A DNA stretch of 64,000 nucleotides from JAEUJM01 sp041908445 (GCA_041908445.1 JAYRFK010000052.1:62001-126000), one strand, 5' to 3'. Shown: positions 15,142-23,065, numbered from the stretch's first letter. The notes: generated from the sequence alone by a model not told the origin. Numbers and translations are program-made.

Positions 15142-17144
15142 GGGTCCTCCGGTCGGAGCGGGGGGTCGAAGGCGATGGTGTCGACGAGGCGGTCGAAGCC
15201 CTCGGCGACGGGGGGCAGGCTCGACGGGTCGTCGACCGCGAGCACGGTGAGGCGGTCGAAGTCGGCGCCGACGTCGGGGATCGCGTCGGACTCGCAGGCC
15301 AGGGCCTCGGGCCCGGTGTCGGCGTCGCCGGCGGTGTCGTCGACGGGCGCGAGCACGCACACGAGGGCGCCGTTGGGGTTGTCGACGCCCTGGGAGAGGA
15401 ACACGGCGTAGCTGGTGGCCCCGGCCTGATCGGCGGGGCTGCCGGGGCGCAGCCAGTCGGCCGGCTCGCCGAGGCCGTCCGCGTGGACCGTCACCGACGC
15501 CGGGTCGGCCGTGACCCGCAGGGACATCGTCGGGTCGGTCCCCGACGGCGGGTCCTTCAGCGAGAAGTCGAAGTCGCACGGGTCGCCGACGCACGCCTGG
15601 TCGGTCGGGGCGAAGGACGACACCGTGGCCGTGGGCGCCGCGGTCGTCGGCGCCGCCGTGGTCGTGGCCGCCTCGTCGCCCTCGCCCGGCAGGGAGAACC
15701 GGTAGACGCCGCTGTTCTCGGCCCGGGTGTCCTGGCCGGGCTCGCGCATGCCCGCCACCGCGAACACGTCGTCGCCCTGGATGGCCACCCCGCCCGAGAC
15801 CGGCCCGCCCATCTCGTGGTCCCAGAGGACCTCGCCGCTCGACGCACGCACGGCGCGGAGGGTGAAGTCGGTGCCGCCGGTGAAGGCCACGTCGCCCACC
15901 GCGCCGGTGGCGGCGTACGTGGGCGCGGCGATGTCCTGCTGCCACTCGATCGCGCCGTCGCCGGCCGCGATGCCGTGCAGGCACGGGCACGGCCCCACCG
16001 CGGTGCCGCCGACGATGGTGCCCCCGTCGGTGACCGCGGTCGGGCCGATGAAGCCGCCGGTGGAGAAGTTGGCGCCCGGCTCGGTCAGGCCCGGCTCGGT
16101 GGCGTGGGCCTCCCAGACGGGCTCACCGGTCTCCCGGTCGACGGCGTAGTAGCGGCCGTCCTTGTTGCCGAGCCCGACGAGGTCCCGGCCGCCCGCGCTG
16201 AACACGTTCGGGCTGCCGGCGAAGTCGAGGTCGTCGTTGTTGGGCTCGTGGGGCTGGTACCGCCACACGAGCGAGCCGTCGTCCAGGTCCACCGCCACGA
16301 GGGCGTCGCTGAACCGGGTCCACCCCTCGGGCGAGCTGTTGCAGTTGCCGGTGCCGAAGAAGACCAGCCCCCGCTCCTCGTCCGCCGACGGCGACGACCA
16401 CACGTCGGCACAGCCCGACGGCTCGCGGCCGGCGTCGGGGTCGAAGGTCCAGGCCTCCTCGCCGGTGGCGGCGTCGAGGGCCACCACGCCGGCCCGGGCG
16501 GTGGGGGCGTTGTGCACGTCGTAGCCGACGAGCGCGAGCAGCCGGCCGTCCGACCCCGTGGCCAGGAGCGGCGACGTCTCGATCTCGGTGGGGTCGTCGT
16601 CGGGGCCGTCGGGGTTCAGCTCGTGGCGCCAGCGCTCCTCGCCCGTGGTCGCGTCGAGGGCGTAGAGCGTCTTGCCGCCCCCGAAGTAGACGATGCGCGC
16701 GCCGTCGACGTCGGCCACCGCCGCGCTCGAGACGATCTGGCCGGCGTAGACCACCTCGTGCGGCGGGGCGTCGAAGGTCCACCGCACCGAGCCGTCGTCG
16801 CGGTCGAGGGCGTAGAAGCGGCCGGTCCAGTCCCCCACGTACACCGTGTCGCCCACGACGGCCGGGGTGGCGGTGACGACGTCCTCGGTGTTGAAAAACC
16901 ACGCCTCCGCGAGGTCGCCCACGGTCTCGGGCGCCAGCGCGGTGTCGCAGTCCGCCGGGTAGGCGAAGGTCCGGCTCGGGGACCGGCCCCACATCGGCCA
17001 GTCGCAGGCGGCCTCCGGCGCAGCGTCAGGGCCGTCGTCGGCCGTCGCCTCCCCGCCACGGCCACCGCCGTCGCTGCTGCAGGCCGCGCCGAGCAGGGCC
17101 AGCGCCAACCCGACCGCGACGAGCCCCCGCATCGCCGTGATCAT
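15138..17144 (-). CDS. Lipoprotein with PQQ/BamB-type beta-propeller and C-terminal domain
   Basis: 668 residues. MRGLVAVGLALALLGAAC gives a signal peptide and lipobox GAAC. The propeller repeats are of the PQQ_2 type: YVGDWTGRFYALDRDDGSV, TLYALDATTGEERW, GVVALDAATGEEAW, ALVAVDLDDGSLVWRY, RYYAVDRETGEPVW and LRAVRASSGEVLWDHE. It looks like a pyrroloquinoline-quinone alcohol dehydrogenase-like or BamB-like fold; catalytic PQQ ligands are not certain. A Thr-rich linker separates a C-terminal domain of about 170 residues with ACVGDPCDFDF that I do not recognise. The start may be the ATG at 17144 or at 17132. First gene of the propeller-propeller-oxidase operon. Confidence 0.8.
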   Translation of the reverse strand: MITAMRGLVAVGLALALLGAACSSDGGGRGGEATADDGPDAAPEAACDWPMWGRSPSRTFAYPADCDTALAPETVGDLAEAWFFNTEDVVTATPAVVGDTVYVGDWTGRFYALDRDDGSVRWTFDAPPHEVVYAGQIVSSAAVADVDGARIVYFGGGKTLYALDATTGEERWRHELNPDGPDDDPTEIETSPLLATGSDGRLLALVGYDVHNAPTARAGVVALDAATGEEAWTFDPDAGREPSGCADVWSSPSADEERGLVFFGTGNCNSSPEGWTRFSDALVAVDLDDGSLVWRYQPHEPNNDDLDFAGSPNVFSAGGRDLVGLGNKDGRYYAVDRETGEPVWEAHATEPGLTEPGANFSTGGFIGPTAVTDGGTIVGGTAVGPCPCLHGIAAGDGAIEWQQDIAAPTYAATGAVGDVAFTGGTDFTLRAVRASSGEVLWDHEMGGPVSGGVAIQGDDVFAVAGMREPGQDTRAENSGVYRFSLPGEGDEAATTTAAPTTAAPTATVSSFAPTDQACVGDPCDFDFSLKDPPSGTDPTMSLRVTADPASVTVHADGLGEPADWLRPGSPADQAGATSYAVFLSQGVDNPNGALVCVLAPVDDTAGDADTGPEALACESDAIPDVGADFDRLTVLAVDDPSSLPPVAEGFDRLVDTIAFDPPLRPEDP

Positions 17145-17183
17145 GGCACCTGCCGGGTCACCGGCTCCGCGGACCCCGGGCGG

Positions 17184-17189
17184 TAGCGT
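17184..17189 (+). promoter_or_regulatory. -10 hexamer TAGCGT, leaderless promoter for parA
   Basis: TAGCGT ends 7 nt before the ATG at 17197, with no ribosome-binding site between. Confidence 0.5.
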
Positions 17190-17196
17190 TGTGTCG

Positions 17197-17988
17197 ATGC
17201 CCGTCGTCGCCGTCGCCAACCAGAAGGGCGGGGTGGGCAAGACCACCGTGGCCCTGGGCCTGGCCGCGGCCGCGGCCGCGGCGGGCCACCGGGTGCTCGT
17301 GGTCGACCTCGACCCCCAGGCCAACGCCACCACGGGCCTCGGCATCTGGGAGGCCACCCACACGGTCGACGACGCCCTCGCCGCCGACCAGCCGGGCGCG
17401 ATCGAGGCGGTCGTGGTCCCCGCGGCGTGGCCGGCGGCCGACGCCGGCACGGTGCCCGAGGTCGCCCCGAGCACCCCGGCGCTCGCCGGGCGCGAGGTGC
17501 AGCTCGCCACCGACGCGGTCGGCGCCCAGGACCGACTCCGCACCGCACTGAAGGGTGTGGGCCACGACCTCGTGGTGATCGACTGCCCGCCCTCGCTCGG
17601 GCTGCTCACCGTCAACGGCCTGGTCGCCGCCGACCGCGTGGTCGTGGTGAGCGAGCCGGCGGCCTGGGCCTCCGACGGCGTGGCCCAGATGCTGCGCACC
17701 ATCGAGCGGGTCCGTGACCGGCAGCGCACCGAGCTCGTCACCGCCGGCGTGGTGGTGAACCGCCTGGGCCGCACCCGCGACGCCCGCTACTGGCACGAGC
17801 AGCTGGTGGCCAGCTACGAGGACCTCGTGGTCGGCCCCATCCACCTGCGGGCGGCCATCGCCGAGGCGTCGGCCCAGTCCCTGCCCCTGCACGCCCTCGG
17901 CCAGCGCGCCGGCGCCGAGATCGCGGCGGCCGAGTTCACCGCGCTGCTCGCCCAGGTCGTGCCCGACCTCTCCCCCAAGGACGCCTGA
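17197..17988 (+). CDS. Orphan ParA/Soj-family ATPase
   Basis: 263 residues. The deviant Walker A motif NQKGGVGKTT lies at residues 8-17, VLVVDLDPQANATTGLG is the A' region, and VVIDCPPSLGLLTVN is Walker B. The protein is close to the size of chromosomal ParA without its N-terminal helix. No parB, parS-like cluster or gid/rnpA context is present; instead the stop shares a base (TGATG) with a Pro/Glu-rich tail-anchored protein. This suggests an ATP-driven positioning role for a membrane-linked cargo rather than chromosome segregation (inference). An in-frame GTG 6 nt upstream is possible, but the ATG fits the -10 spacing better. Confidence 0.85.
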   Translation: MPVVAVANQKGGVGKTTVALGLAAAAAAAGHRVLVVDLDPQANATTGLGIWEATHTVDDALAADQPGAIEAVVVPAAWPAADAGTVPEVAPSTPALAGREVQLATDAVGAQDRLRTALKGVGHDLVVIDCPPSLGLLTVNGLVAADRVVVVSEPAAWASDGVAQMLRTIERVRDRQRTELVTAGVVVNRLGRTRDARYWHEQLVASYEDLVVGPIHLRAAIAEASAQSLPLHALGQRAGAEIAAAEFTALLAQVVPDLSPKDA

Positions 17989-18329
17989 TGGCCACCTACG
18001 ACCCCCAGCGGGGCCACTCCCGCCCCAAGCCCGCCGACGACGAGCCCGCCCCCGTCGACGACCTGCTCGACGTGGCCGACGAGGCGCCGGAGCCGGAGCC
18101 GGGGCCCACCCCCGAGCCGGAGCCCACCCCCGAGCCCGAGCCCACCCCCGAGCCCGAGCCGGCGCCGAGCCCGGCCGTGGTGGCCGACGCCAGCCCGGCG
18201 CCGGCGCAGGTCGGCGGCAGCGCACGGCGCCTGCCGGCCAAGAAGGTCGGGGCCGGCGTGGCCCTCACCGCCCTCGTCTTCGCCCTGAGCTGGGCCCTGC
18301 GCCGCAAGCGACGCCAGCGCGGCGCCTGA
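17988..18329 (+). CDS. Pro/Glu-rich tail-anchored membrane protein coupled to ParA
   Basis: 113 residues. Residues 1-38 are acidic, 39-58 contain PTPEPE repeats from an 18-bp tandem DNA repeat, then an Ala/Pro linker, a basic patch (RRLPAKK), one hydrophobic helix (VGAGVALTALVFALSWAL) and a basic tail RRKRRQRGA. There is no signal peptide, so the N-terminus should be cytoplasmic with a C-terminal anchor. The ATG overlaps the parA stop by one base, so the two are made together. It may tether the ATPase or its cargo to the membrane (inference). I do not recognise the family. Confidence 0.75.
   Translation: MATYDPQRGHSRPKPADDEPAPVDDLLDVADEAPEPEPGPTPEPEPTPEPEPTPEPEPAPSPAVVADASPAPAQVGGSARRLPAKKVGAGVALTALVFALSWALRRKRRQRGA
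18105..18158 (+). repeat. Three 18-bp tandem repeats encoding PTPEPE
   Basis: CCCACCCCCGAGCCSGAG is repeated at 18105-18122, 18123-18140 and 18141-18158; the last two copies are identical. They encode the Pro/Glu spacer of the tail-anchored protein and could vary in number between strains. Confidence 0.85.
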
Positions 18330-18338
18330 CGCCGGGGA

Positions 18339-18506
18339 TCAGCGCCCCGAGGCCAGCGCGCTCGCGCCGCTCGGCACGGTGTTCACGCCATCGGTGTGGG
18401 CCGAGAGGTCCGGCGTCGGGCGCAGCATGGCCAGCACCGTGACCGCCACGGCGAGGGCCACGACGACGAGGCGTTGACGGGTGCTGATCGCATCGGTGGA
18501 GTCCAT
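18339..18506 (-). CDS. Small predicted single-pass membrane protein
   Basis: 55 residues from the ATG at 18506. A short polar N-terminus, MDSTDAISTRQR, precedes one hydrophobic helix (LVVVALAVAVTVLAML) and a polar tail. No family is recognised and no convincing ribosome-binding site is visible. It lies tail to tail with the ParA operon. The hydrophobic core with flanking charge argues for a real gene, but codon bias alone cannot prove it. Confidence 0.4.
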   Translation of the reverse strand: MDSTDAISTRQRLVVVALAVAVTVLAMLRPTPDLSAHTDGVNTVPSGASALASGR

Positions 18507-18709
18507 GCCGCCGACGGTACGGAGCCGGTCTGACCGGCGTCCGAGGCCCCGTCGACGGGCGGTTGGCGCGTGGGTGAACACCTGCGGCGACGGGGCGTGC
18601 GACGACGTCGTGCGCAGGCGGACACGATCGATGGGTCGTACGGATCATTTGCCTGAGTCACCCGACCCAATGGCCTTCAGCACCCGCCCGCACGGGCCGT
18701 TTCGCAGTC

Positions 18710-18916
18710 ATGGAGAACATGCGGACAGAGGAGGGAACGCACCTCGTACTCGGCGACAAGCACGTCGCCGATGAGATGGTGCCTCGAGTCTCCACGCTGA
18801 TCGCGCGGGGGGCACTCCTGCAGGACCGGCGCCTGCAGGTCTCGGAGTCCGGTGAGGTGCGGTGGGTCACGTCGCAGCTCACCACCCACCACCTGGTGGG
18901 CGGCGACGCCGCCTGA
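18710..18916 (+). CDS. Small hypothetical protein, 68 residues
   Basis: Starts at ATG 18710 with a second ATG three codons later. The sequence is mixed polar and soluble: LVLGDKHVADEMVPRV, then LLQDRRLQVSESGEVRWV. AT-richer spots before it (18640-18672) are the least GC-rich stretch nearby, which may mark its promoter, but no clear -10 spacing was found. It is followed by a GC hairpin that could terminate it. No recognised family. Confidence 0.5.
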   Translation: MENMRTEEGTHLVLGDKHVADEMVPRVSTLIARGALLQDRRLQVSESGEVRWVTSQLTTHHLVGGDAA

Positions 18917-18988
18917 TCGTCTGCGGTCCCCGATCGCCCCGGCGGGGGTGGCGGGTCCGGACGGACCCACGATCAGCCACGGAGTGCA

Positions 18989-19015
18989 GCAGCCCCGGCG
19001 TCCGGCCGGGGCTGC
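18989..19015 (+). terminator. GC-rich hairpin after the 68-residue gene
   Basis: GCAGCCCCGGC and GCCGGGGCTGC pair perfectly (11 bp) around a 5-nt loop GTCCG, followed by TTCG. It sits 72 nt after the stop at 18916 and before the operator of the next gene. Confidence 0.6.
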
Positions 19016-19109
19016 TTCGCGTCGACCGGTCCCACCATCCGCCGGACCCGCTTCGCACCGCCCCGTCATGGTCGTTGCTGTGACAAGGATCACAGGGCCC
19101 CACGATGGC

Positions 19110-19123
19110 TAGAACACGTTCTA
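19110..19123. promoter_or_regulatory. KstR-like operator TAGAACACGTTCTA
   Basis: The 14-mer has perfect 6-bp inverted arms TAGAAC/GTTCTA around AC. It matches the TnnAACnnGTTnnA consensus I remember for the TetR-family steroid regulator KstR. It ends 5 nt before a -10-like TACCTT, so a bound repressor would cover the promoter of the 53-residue gene at 19142. The regulator itself is not in the window. Confidence 0.6.
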
Positions 19124-19128
19124 CTGGG

Positions 19129-19134
19129 TACCTT
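19129..19134 (+). promoter_or_regulatory. -10 hexamer TACCTT, leaderless promoter
   Basis: TACCTT ends 7 nt before the GTG at 19142. The KstR-like box overlaps the spacer/-35 area. Confidence 0.5.
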
Positions 19135-19141
19135 GGACCTT

Positions 19142-19303
19142 GTGAACGAGATCACGAAGTCCGCCGAGGACGCACGCCGTGAGGCGCAGGCCTGGCTCTC
19201 GCGCACCCTCGCCTGGGAGCGCACGCTCGACCGCCTCCGTGACGACGAGCCCGCCGAGGCCGCCGCCCCCGTCGTCGCCCCCGCCCACCGCGAAGCCGCC
19301 TGA
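19142..19303 (+). CDS. Small amphipathic protein, 53 residues
   Basis: GTG start with no ribosome-binding site but a -10 placed for leaderless initiation. Residues 1-35 read as a charged amphipathic helix (MNEITKSAEDARREAQ, then WLSRTLAWERTLDRLRDD) and the tail is Ala/Pro-rich. No known domain. It is preceded by a KstR-like operator, which links it to lipid or steroid response (inference), and its stop lies 34 nt before the subtilase start, so both may share the transcript. Confidence 0.6.
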   Translation: MNEITKSAEDARREAQAWLSRTLAWERTLDRLRDDEPAEAAAPVVAPAHREAA

Positions 19304-19337
19304 TTCAGCCGGCGGGCCCAACCGCCGACGGAAGGGG

Positions 19338-20459
19338 GTGGCCCGCCACGCGCTCGCCGTCCTCGCCGTCGCGCTGGTCGCCCTCACCACCGGCCCCGGC
19401 TCGGGCACGGCGGGCGCCGCGGCACGGTCGGGCCGCGCCGCCGACCCCCTGCGCAACGAGCAGTACGCCCTGGGCGCGCTCCACCTCCCGGCGGCGTGGA
19501 CCCGCAGCCAGGGCGAGGGTGCGGTCGTCGCGGTCGTGGACACCGGCGTCGACCTCGACCACCCCGACCTCGTCGACCACCTGCTGCCCGGCGTCGACCT
19601 GATCGACGGCGACGACGAGCCCGACGACCCGAACGGCCACGGCACCCACGTGGCGGGCCTGGTCGCGGCGGTCGGGGGCAACGGCATCGGCATCACCGGA
19701 GCGGCCCCCGAGGCCCACCTCCTGCCCGTGCGGGCCCTGCGGGCGGACGGCGCCGGGTCCGCCCGCACCCTCGCGGACGGCGTCGACTGGGCCGCCGCCC
19801 ACGGGGCCGACGTGATCAACCTCTCGGTCGGTGGCGCCGGCCTCGCCCCCGCACTGTTCGAGAACGGCCCCCTCAGCCGCTCGGTGCGCAACGCCGCGAG
19901 CCGCGGCGTCGTGGTCGTGACCGCGGCCGGCAACGACGCGACCGACGAGGACGCCTACCGGCCGACCACGCCGGCCCTCGTCGTCAACGCCAGCGGGCCG
20001 TCGGGGGCGCCGGCGCCCTTCACCACCTTCGGTGACCCGAGCGCCCTGGCCGCCCCCGGGGTCGACGTCGTCTCGACCGCCCCCGAAGGGCCCTCCGCGC
20101 GCTGGCCGACGGGCACCGACGGCTACGAGCCCATGGACGGCAGCTCGATGTCGGCGGCGTTGGTGTCCGGCGTCGCCGCCCTGCTCGTGGCCGAGGGCCT
20201 CTCCGCCGAGGAGGTGCGCTCGGTCCTCTGGACCACCGCGCAGAACCCGCAGGACGATCCCCGCCTCGGGCTGGGGCTGGTCGACGCCGACGCCGCCGTG
20301 ACCGCCGGCCGGGCGCTGCACCCCCTGCCGATCCCCGAGGACGAGCCCGACGGCCGCTTCGCCCCCTGGCTGGCGCCGTTCGTGGTGATCGCCGCGGCCG
20401 TCGTCGTGCCTGCGGCCGGCCTGGCCCTCGTCTGCCGCCGCGCCCGCGCCGCCGCCTGA
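19338..20459 (+). CDS. Membrane-anchored subtilisin-like serine protease (S8, mycosin-like layout)
   Basis: 373 residues from a GTG at 19338. A signal peptide (about 1-29) precedes the S8 domain, with D68 in VVDTGVDLDHPDL, H101 in NGHGTHVAGLVAAVGG, oxyanion N199 in TAAGND and nucleophile S270 in DGSSMSAALVSG. A transmembrane helix at about 346-366 ends in a basic tail (CRRARAAA). Signal peptide, S8 domain and C-terminal anchor resemble mycosins, but no type VII secretion gene is nearby. It is exported and anchored with the catalytic domain outside. The open frame extends upstream with low-complexity sequence; GGAAGGGG abuts the GTG chosen here. Confidence 0.85.
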   Translation: MARHALAVLAVALVALTTGPGSGTAGAAARSGRAADPLRNEQYALGALHLPAAWTRSQGEGAVVAVVDTGVDLDHPDLVDHLLPGVDLIDGDDEPDDPNGHGTHVAGLVAAVGGNGIGITGAAPEAHLLPVRALRADGAGSARTLADGVDWAAAHGADVINLSVGGAGLAPALFENGPLSRSVRNAASRGVVVVTAAGNDATDEDAYRPTTPALVVNASGPSGAPAPFTTFGDPSALAAPGVDVVSTAPEGPSARWPTGTDGYEPMDGSSMSAALVSGVAALLVAEGLSAEEVRSVLWTTAQNPQDDPRLGLGLVDADAAVTAGRALHPLPIPEDEPDGRFAPWLAPFVVIAAAVVVPAAGLALVCRRARAAA

Positions 20460-20473
20460 CGACGCGCCTCGAC

Positions 20474-20504
20474 GACGACCCGGAACGACCCGGGCCGGGT
20501 CGTC
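20474..20504. terminator. Hairpin between convergent subtilase and EEP genes
   Basis: GACGACCCGG (20474-20483) pairs perfectly with CCGGGTCGTC (20495-20504) around an 11-nt loop. It lies in the 43-nt gap between the stops and slightly overlaps the EEP stop. Confidence 0.55.
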
Positions 20505-21561
20505 AGCGCAGGCGGAGCTCGAGGTGCAGCCCGAGGTGGTCGGAGAGGAAGCCCAGCTGCTCGTGGCCCTCGGCGCCCGGGTCGCGGGGGAACGCCGCCC
20601 GTCGGACGGCCCGCACCTCGACGGCCACGCCGTCGCCCTCCCGGGGCCGCCGGAGCCAGGCGTGGTCGATGCGCCCGCCGGCGGGCTCGCCGTCCAGATC
20701 GCCGTCGAGGCACAGGTCGGGGTCTTCGGGGTCGGGGGCGGCCCGGCCGGGGGCGAGGGAGCGCAGGTCGCAGGTGGGGCCGGGCCCCTCGCCGTGCGCG
20801 GCCCACACGTCGTCGTAGCCGGCGTCGTCCATCGCCGCGGCCAGGTCGGCGTAGGCGGGGCTCGGGTCGAGCGCGTCGATGTTGAAGTCACCGACGAGCA
20901 GCACCGCGTTGCCCCGCTGGTGGGTCCGGCGCACGAAGTCGAGCAGCTCGTGCGCCTGGGCCTGGCGGAAGTCGGCGACCGCCGACCGGTGGCCGCGCTC
21001 GCGGGGCAGGAGCAGGTCGCCGCCGGCGATGAGGTGGGTGCTGTAGATCTCGAGGTCGGCCTCGAGCCCGACGTCCACCTGGGCGAGCAGGGCCCCCTTG
21101 TGCGCCCAGGCGTCCGAGTCGAGGAAGCGGTGGCCACGCGACCGGTAGAGGTGGGTCGCGGTGCGGGTCAGCGCCGGGCCGTCGACCACCGTGAACAGGC
21201 CGCTGGTCTTGAGCAGCGGCACGCGCCGCAGCAGCGGTGGGCCGACCGCCGTGCGCAGCCGGTGGTGGTGGCGCCGCCCGGGCCGGGCGTGGCGCCAACC
21301 GGACACGACCGCCCGGCGCTCGGCGAGGTCGAAGACCTCGCTGAGGGCGGCCACGTCGTAGCGCCCCGCCAGCCGCCGGCCCAGCTCGTGGGCCCGGGCG
21401 TCGACCGCCGGCGCGGCGTGGACGTAGCGCGGTCGGCCGGGCCAGGGCACGCGGCCGGCCCGGAGCAGGAAGGCGTTGTAGAAGAGCAGGCGCAGGTCGG
21501 CCGTGCGCGCGCCGTCGGGACCCGACCCCCGCCGCTCGCCCGACGACGTGCCGGCGCTCAC
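20503..21561 (-). CDS. Endonuclease/exonuclease/phosphatase family protein
   Basis: 352 residues from a GTG whose GTGA overlaps the stop of the upstream aldehyde dehydrogenase. EEP hallmarks are LLFYNAFLL at the start, YSTHLIAG in the middle, the metal-binding VGDFNIDAL, and the terminal LSDHLGLHLEL with the catalytic Asp-His. The layout resembles sphingomyelinase-like phosphodiesterases more than ExoIII. No signal peptide is visible, so it is probably cytoplasmic. It may hydrolyse a phospholipid or other phosphodiester; its coupling to an aldehyde dehydrogenase suggests a catabolic pathway (inference). Confidence 0.8.
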   Translation of the reverse strand: MSAGTSSGERRGSGPDGARTADLRLLFYNAFLLRAGRVPWPGRPRYVHAAPAVDARAHELGRRLAGRYDVAALSEVFDLAERRAVVSGWRHARPGRRHHHRLRTAVGPPLLRRVPLLKTSGLFTVVDGPALTRTATHLYRSRGHRFLDSDAWAHKGALLAQVDVGLEADLEIYSTHLIAGGDLLLPRERGHRSAVADFRQAQAHELLDFVRRTHQRGNAVLLVGDFNIDALDPSPAYADLAAAMDDAGYDDVWAAHGEGPGPTCDLRSLAPGRAAPDPEDPDLCLDGDLDGEPAGGRIDHAWLRRPREGDGVAVEVRAVRRAAFPRDPGAEGHEQLGFLSDHLGLHLELRLR

Positions 21562-23018
21562 TGGTCCGAGAGGTAGATGCTCTTGACCTCGGTGTAGGCG
21601 GCCATGGCGTGCAGGCCCAGCTCGCGGCCGAGGCCACTGCGCTTGTGACCGCCGAAGGGCATCTGCGGGTGCACGCTGCGGTTCGAGTTCACCGAGAGCA
21701 CGCCGGTGCGCACACCCTTGGCGACCCGCAGGGCCCGACCGAGGTCGCGGGTCCAGAGCGAGCCCGAGAGGCCGTAGATCGAGTCGTTGGCGATGCGGAC
21801 CGCGTCGGCCTCGGTGTCGAAGGGCACGAGCGCGGCCACCGGGCCGAAGATCTCCTCGCGGGCGACGGTCATGTCGTTGTCGACGCCGCTCAGCACGCAG
21901 GGCCGCAGGTAGGTGCCGGCCGCCAGCGCGGGGTCGTCGGGCGGGGTGCCACCGGTGACGACGGTGGCGCCCTCCGAACGGCCCGAGTCGACGTAGCCGG
22001 TGACCGTGGTGCGCTGCTTCTCCGAGATGAGCGGGCCCATCTCGGTGGCCTCGTCGAGCGGGGTCCCCACCTTGATGGCCTCGGTGCGCCGGGCGAAGGC
22101 CTCGACGAAGCGGTCGTAGGCCGGGCGCTCGACGAGCACCCGGCTGCGGGCGCAGCAGTCCTGGCCGGCGTTGCCGAACACCGCGCCGGCGAGCTCGTCG
22201 ACCGCCCGGTCGATGTCCGCGTCGGCGAAGACGATGCAGGCTGACTTCCCGCCGAGCTCGAGCGACACCCGGGCGATGTTGGGCGCCGAGGCCTGGAGGA
22301 TGGACGTGCCGGTGCCGGTCTCCCCGGTGAAGGAGATCTTCGCCACCCGCGGGTCGGCCACGAGGGCGTTGCCCACCTCGCCGCCGGGGCCGGGGAGCAC
22401 GGAGACCGCCTCCTCGGGCACGCCCGCCTCGACCAGCAGCTCGCCGAGCATCAGGGCCGACAGCGGGGTGTACGAGGCCGGCTTGAGCACCACGGGGTTG
22501 CCGCACGCCAGGGCCGGGGCGATCTTCCAGGTGGCGATCATGAGCGGGAAGTTCCACGGGACGATCAGCGCGCACACGCCGACGGGCTCGCGCAGCACGA
22601 CGCCGAGCCCTGGGGCGCTGATCGGCGCCACGTCGCCGTTGACCTTGTCCGCAGCCCCACCGAAGTACTCGAGGGTCGCGGCCGCCGCCTCCACGACCTC
22701 CCAGCGGGCGTCCCCGATCGGCTTGCCGGCGTTGCGGGCCTCGACGGTGGCGAACTCCTCGCTGCGCTCGCGCAGCAGCTCGGCGGCCCGCAGCAGGACC
22801 CGGCCGCGCTGCACCGCCGTCATGCGGGGCCACGGGCCGTCCTCGAAGGCCCGGGTGGCGACGGCCAGGGCGTCGTCCACGTCCGCCGTGCCGGCCTGGG
22901 CGACGGTCGCCATCGGGCGGCCCGTCGCCGGCTCGTTGACCTCGAACGTGGCCCCCGACCGTGCCGGGCGCCGGGCGCCGCCGATCAGCAGCTCCTGGAT
23001 GGTCGTCGTCTCGCTCAT
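21558..23018 (-). CDS. Aldehyde dehydrogenase (betaine-aldehyde-type family)
   Basis: 486 residues, full length. Key blocks are VPWNFPLMIATWK, VSLELGGKSACIVFADADID (general-base Glu) and NAGQDCCARSRV with the nucleophilic Cys. The C-terminus HPQMPFGGHKRSGLGRELG is typical. NAD(P)-dependent oxidation of an aldehyde to the acid in the cytoplasm; the substrate is not evident. A TAGGGT hexamer (23066-23071) with a 47-nt leader and a GGGAGCG site precede the ATG. Coupled by overlap to the EEP gene. Confidence 0.9.
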   Translation of the reverse strand: MSETTTIQELLIGGARRPARSGATFEVNEPATGRPMATVAQAGTADVDDALAVATRAFEDGPWPRMTAVQRGRVLLRAAELLRERSEEFATVEARNAGKPIGDARWEVVEAAAATLEYFGGAADKVNGDVAPISAPGLGVVLREPVGVCALIVPWNFPLMIATWKIAPALACGNPVVLKPASYTPLSALMLGELLVEAGVPEEAVSVLPGPGGEVGNALVADPRVAKISFTGETGTGTSILQASAPNIARVSLELGGKSACIVFADADIDRAVDELAGAVFGNAGQDCCARSRVLVERPAYDRFVEAFARRTEAIKVGTPLDEATEMGPLISEKQRTTVTGYVDSGRSEGATVVTGGTPPDDPALAAGTYLRPCVLSGVDNDMTVAREEIFGPVAALVPFDTEADAVRIANDSIYGLSGSLWTRDLGRALRVAKGVRTGVLSVNSNRSVHPQMPFGGHKRSGLGRELGLHAMAAYTEVKSIYLSDQ

Positions 23019-23065
23019 GGTGGTGCGCTCCCGCTCTCGCCGGGCCGTCGCGTGCGGCCGGGGTG

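Noticed and set aside
15057..17186. 709-residue plus-strand frame opposite the PQQ propeller gene
   Set aside because: Gly/Val/Arg/His-rich shadow; the opposite strand has a lipobox and propeller repeats.
17197..17988. Chromosome origin/partition locus
   Set aside because: No parB, dnaA, rnpA or gid genes and no cluster of parS-like 16-mers were seen.
19110..19123. Reading the TAGAACACGTTCTA palindrome as a LexA/SOS box
   Set aside because: Actinobacterial SOS boxes have four bases between GAAC and GTTC; here the spacer is two, which fits the KstR pattern instead.
19338..20459. Calling the subtilase a type VII secretion mycosin
   Set aside because: Domain layout is similar, but no Esx, EccC or PE/PPE-like gene is nearby.
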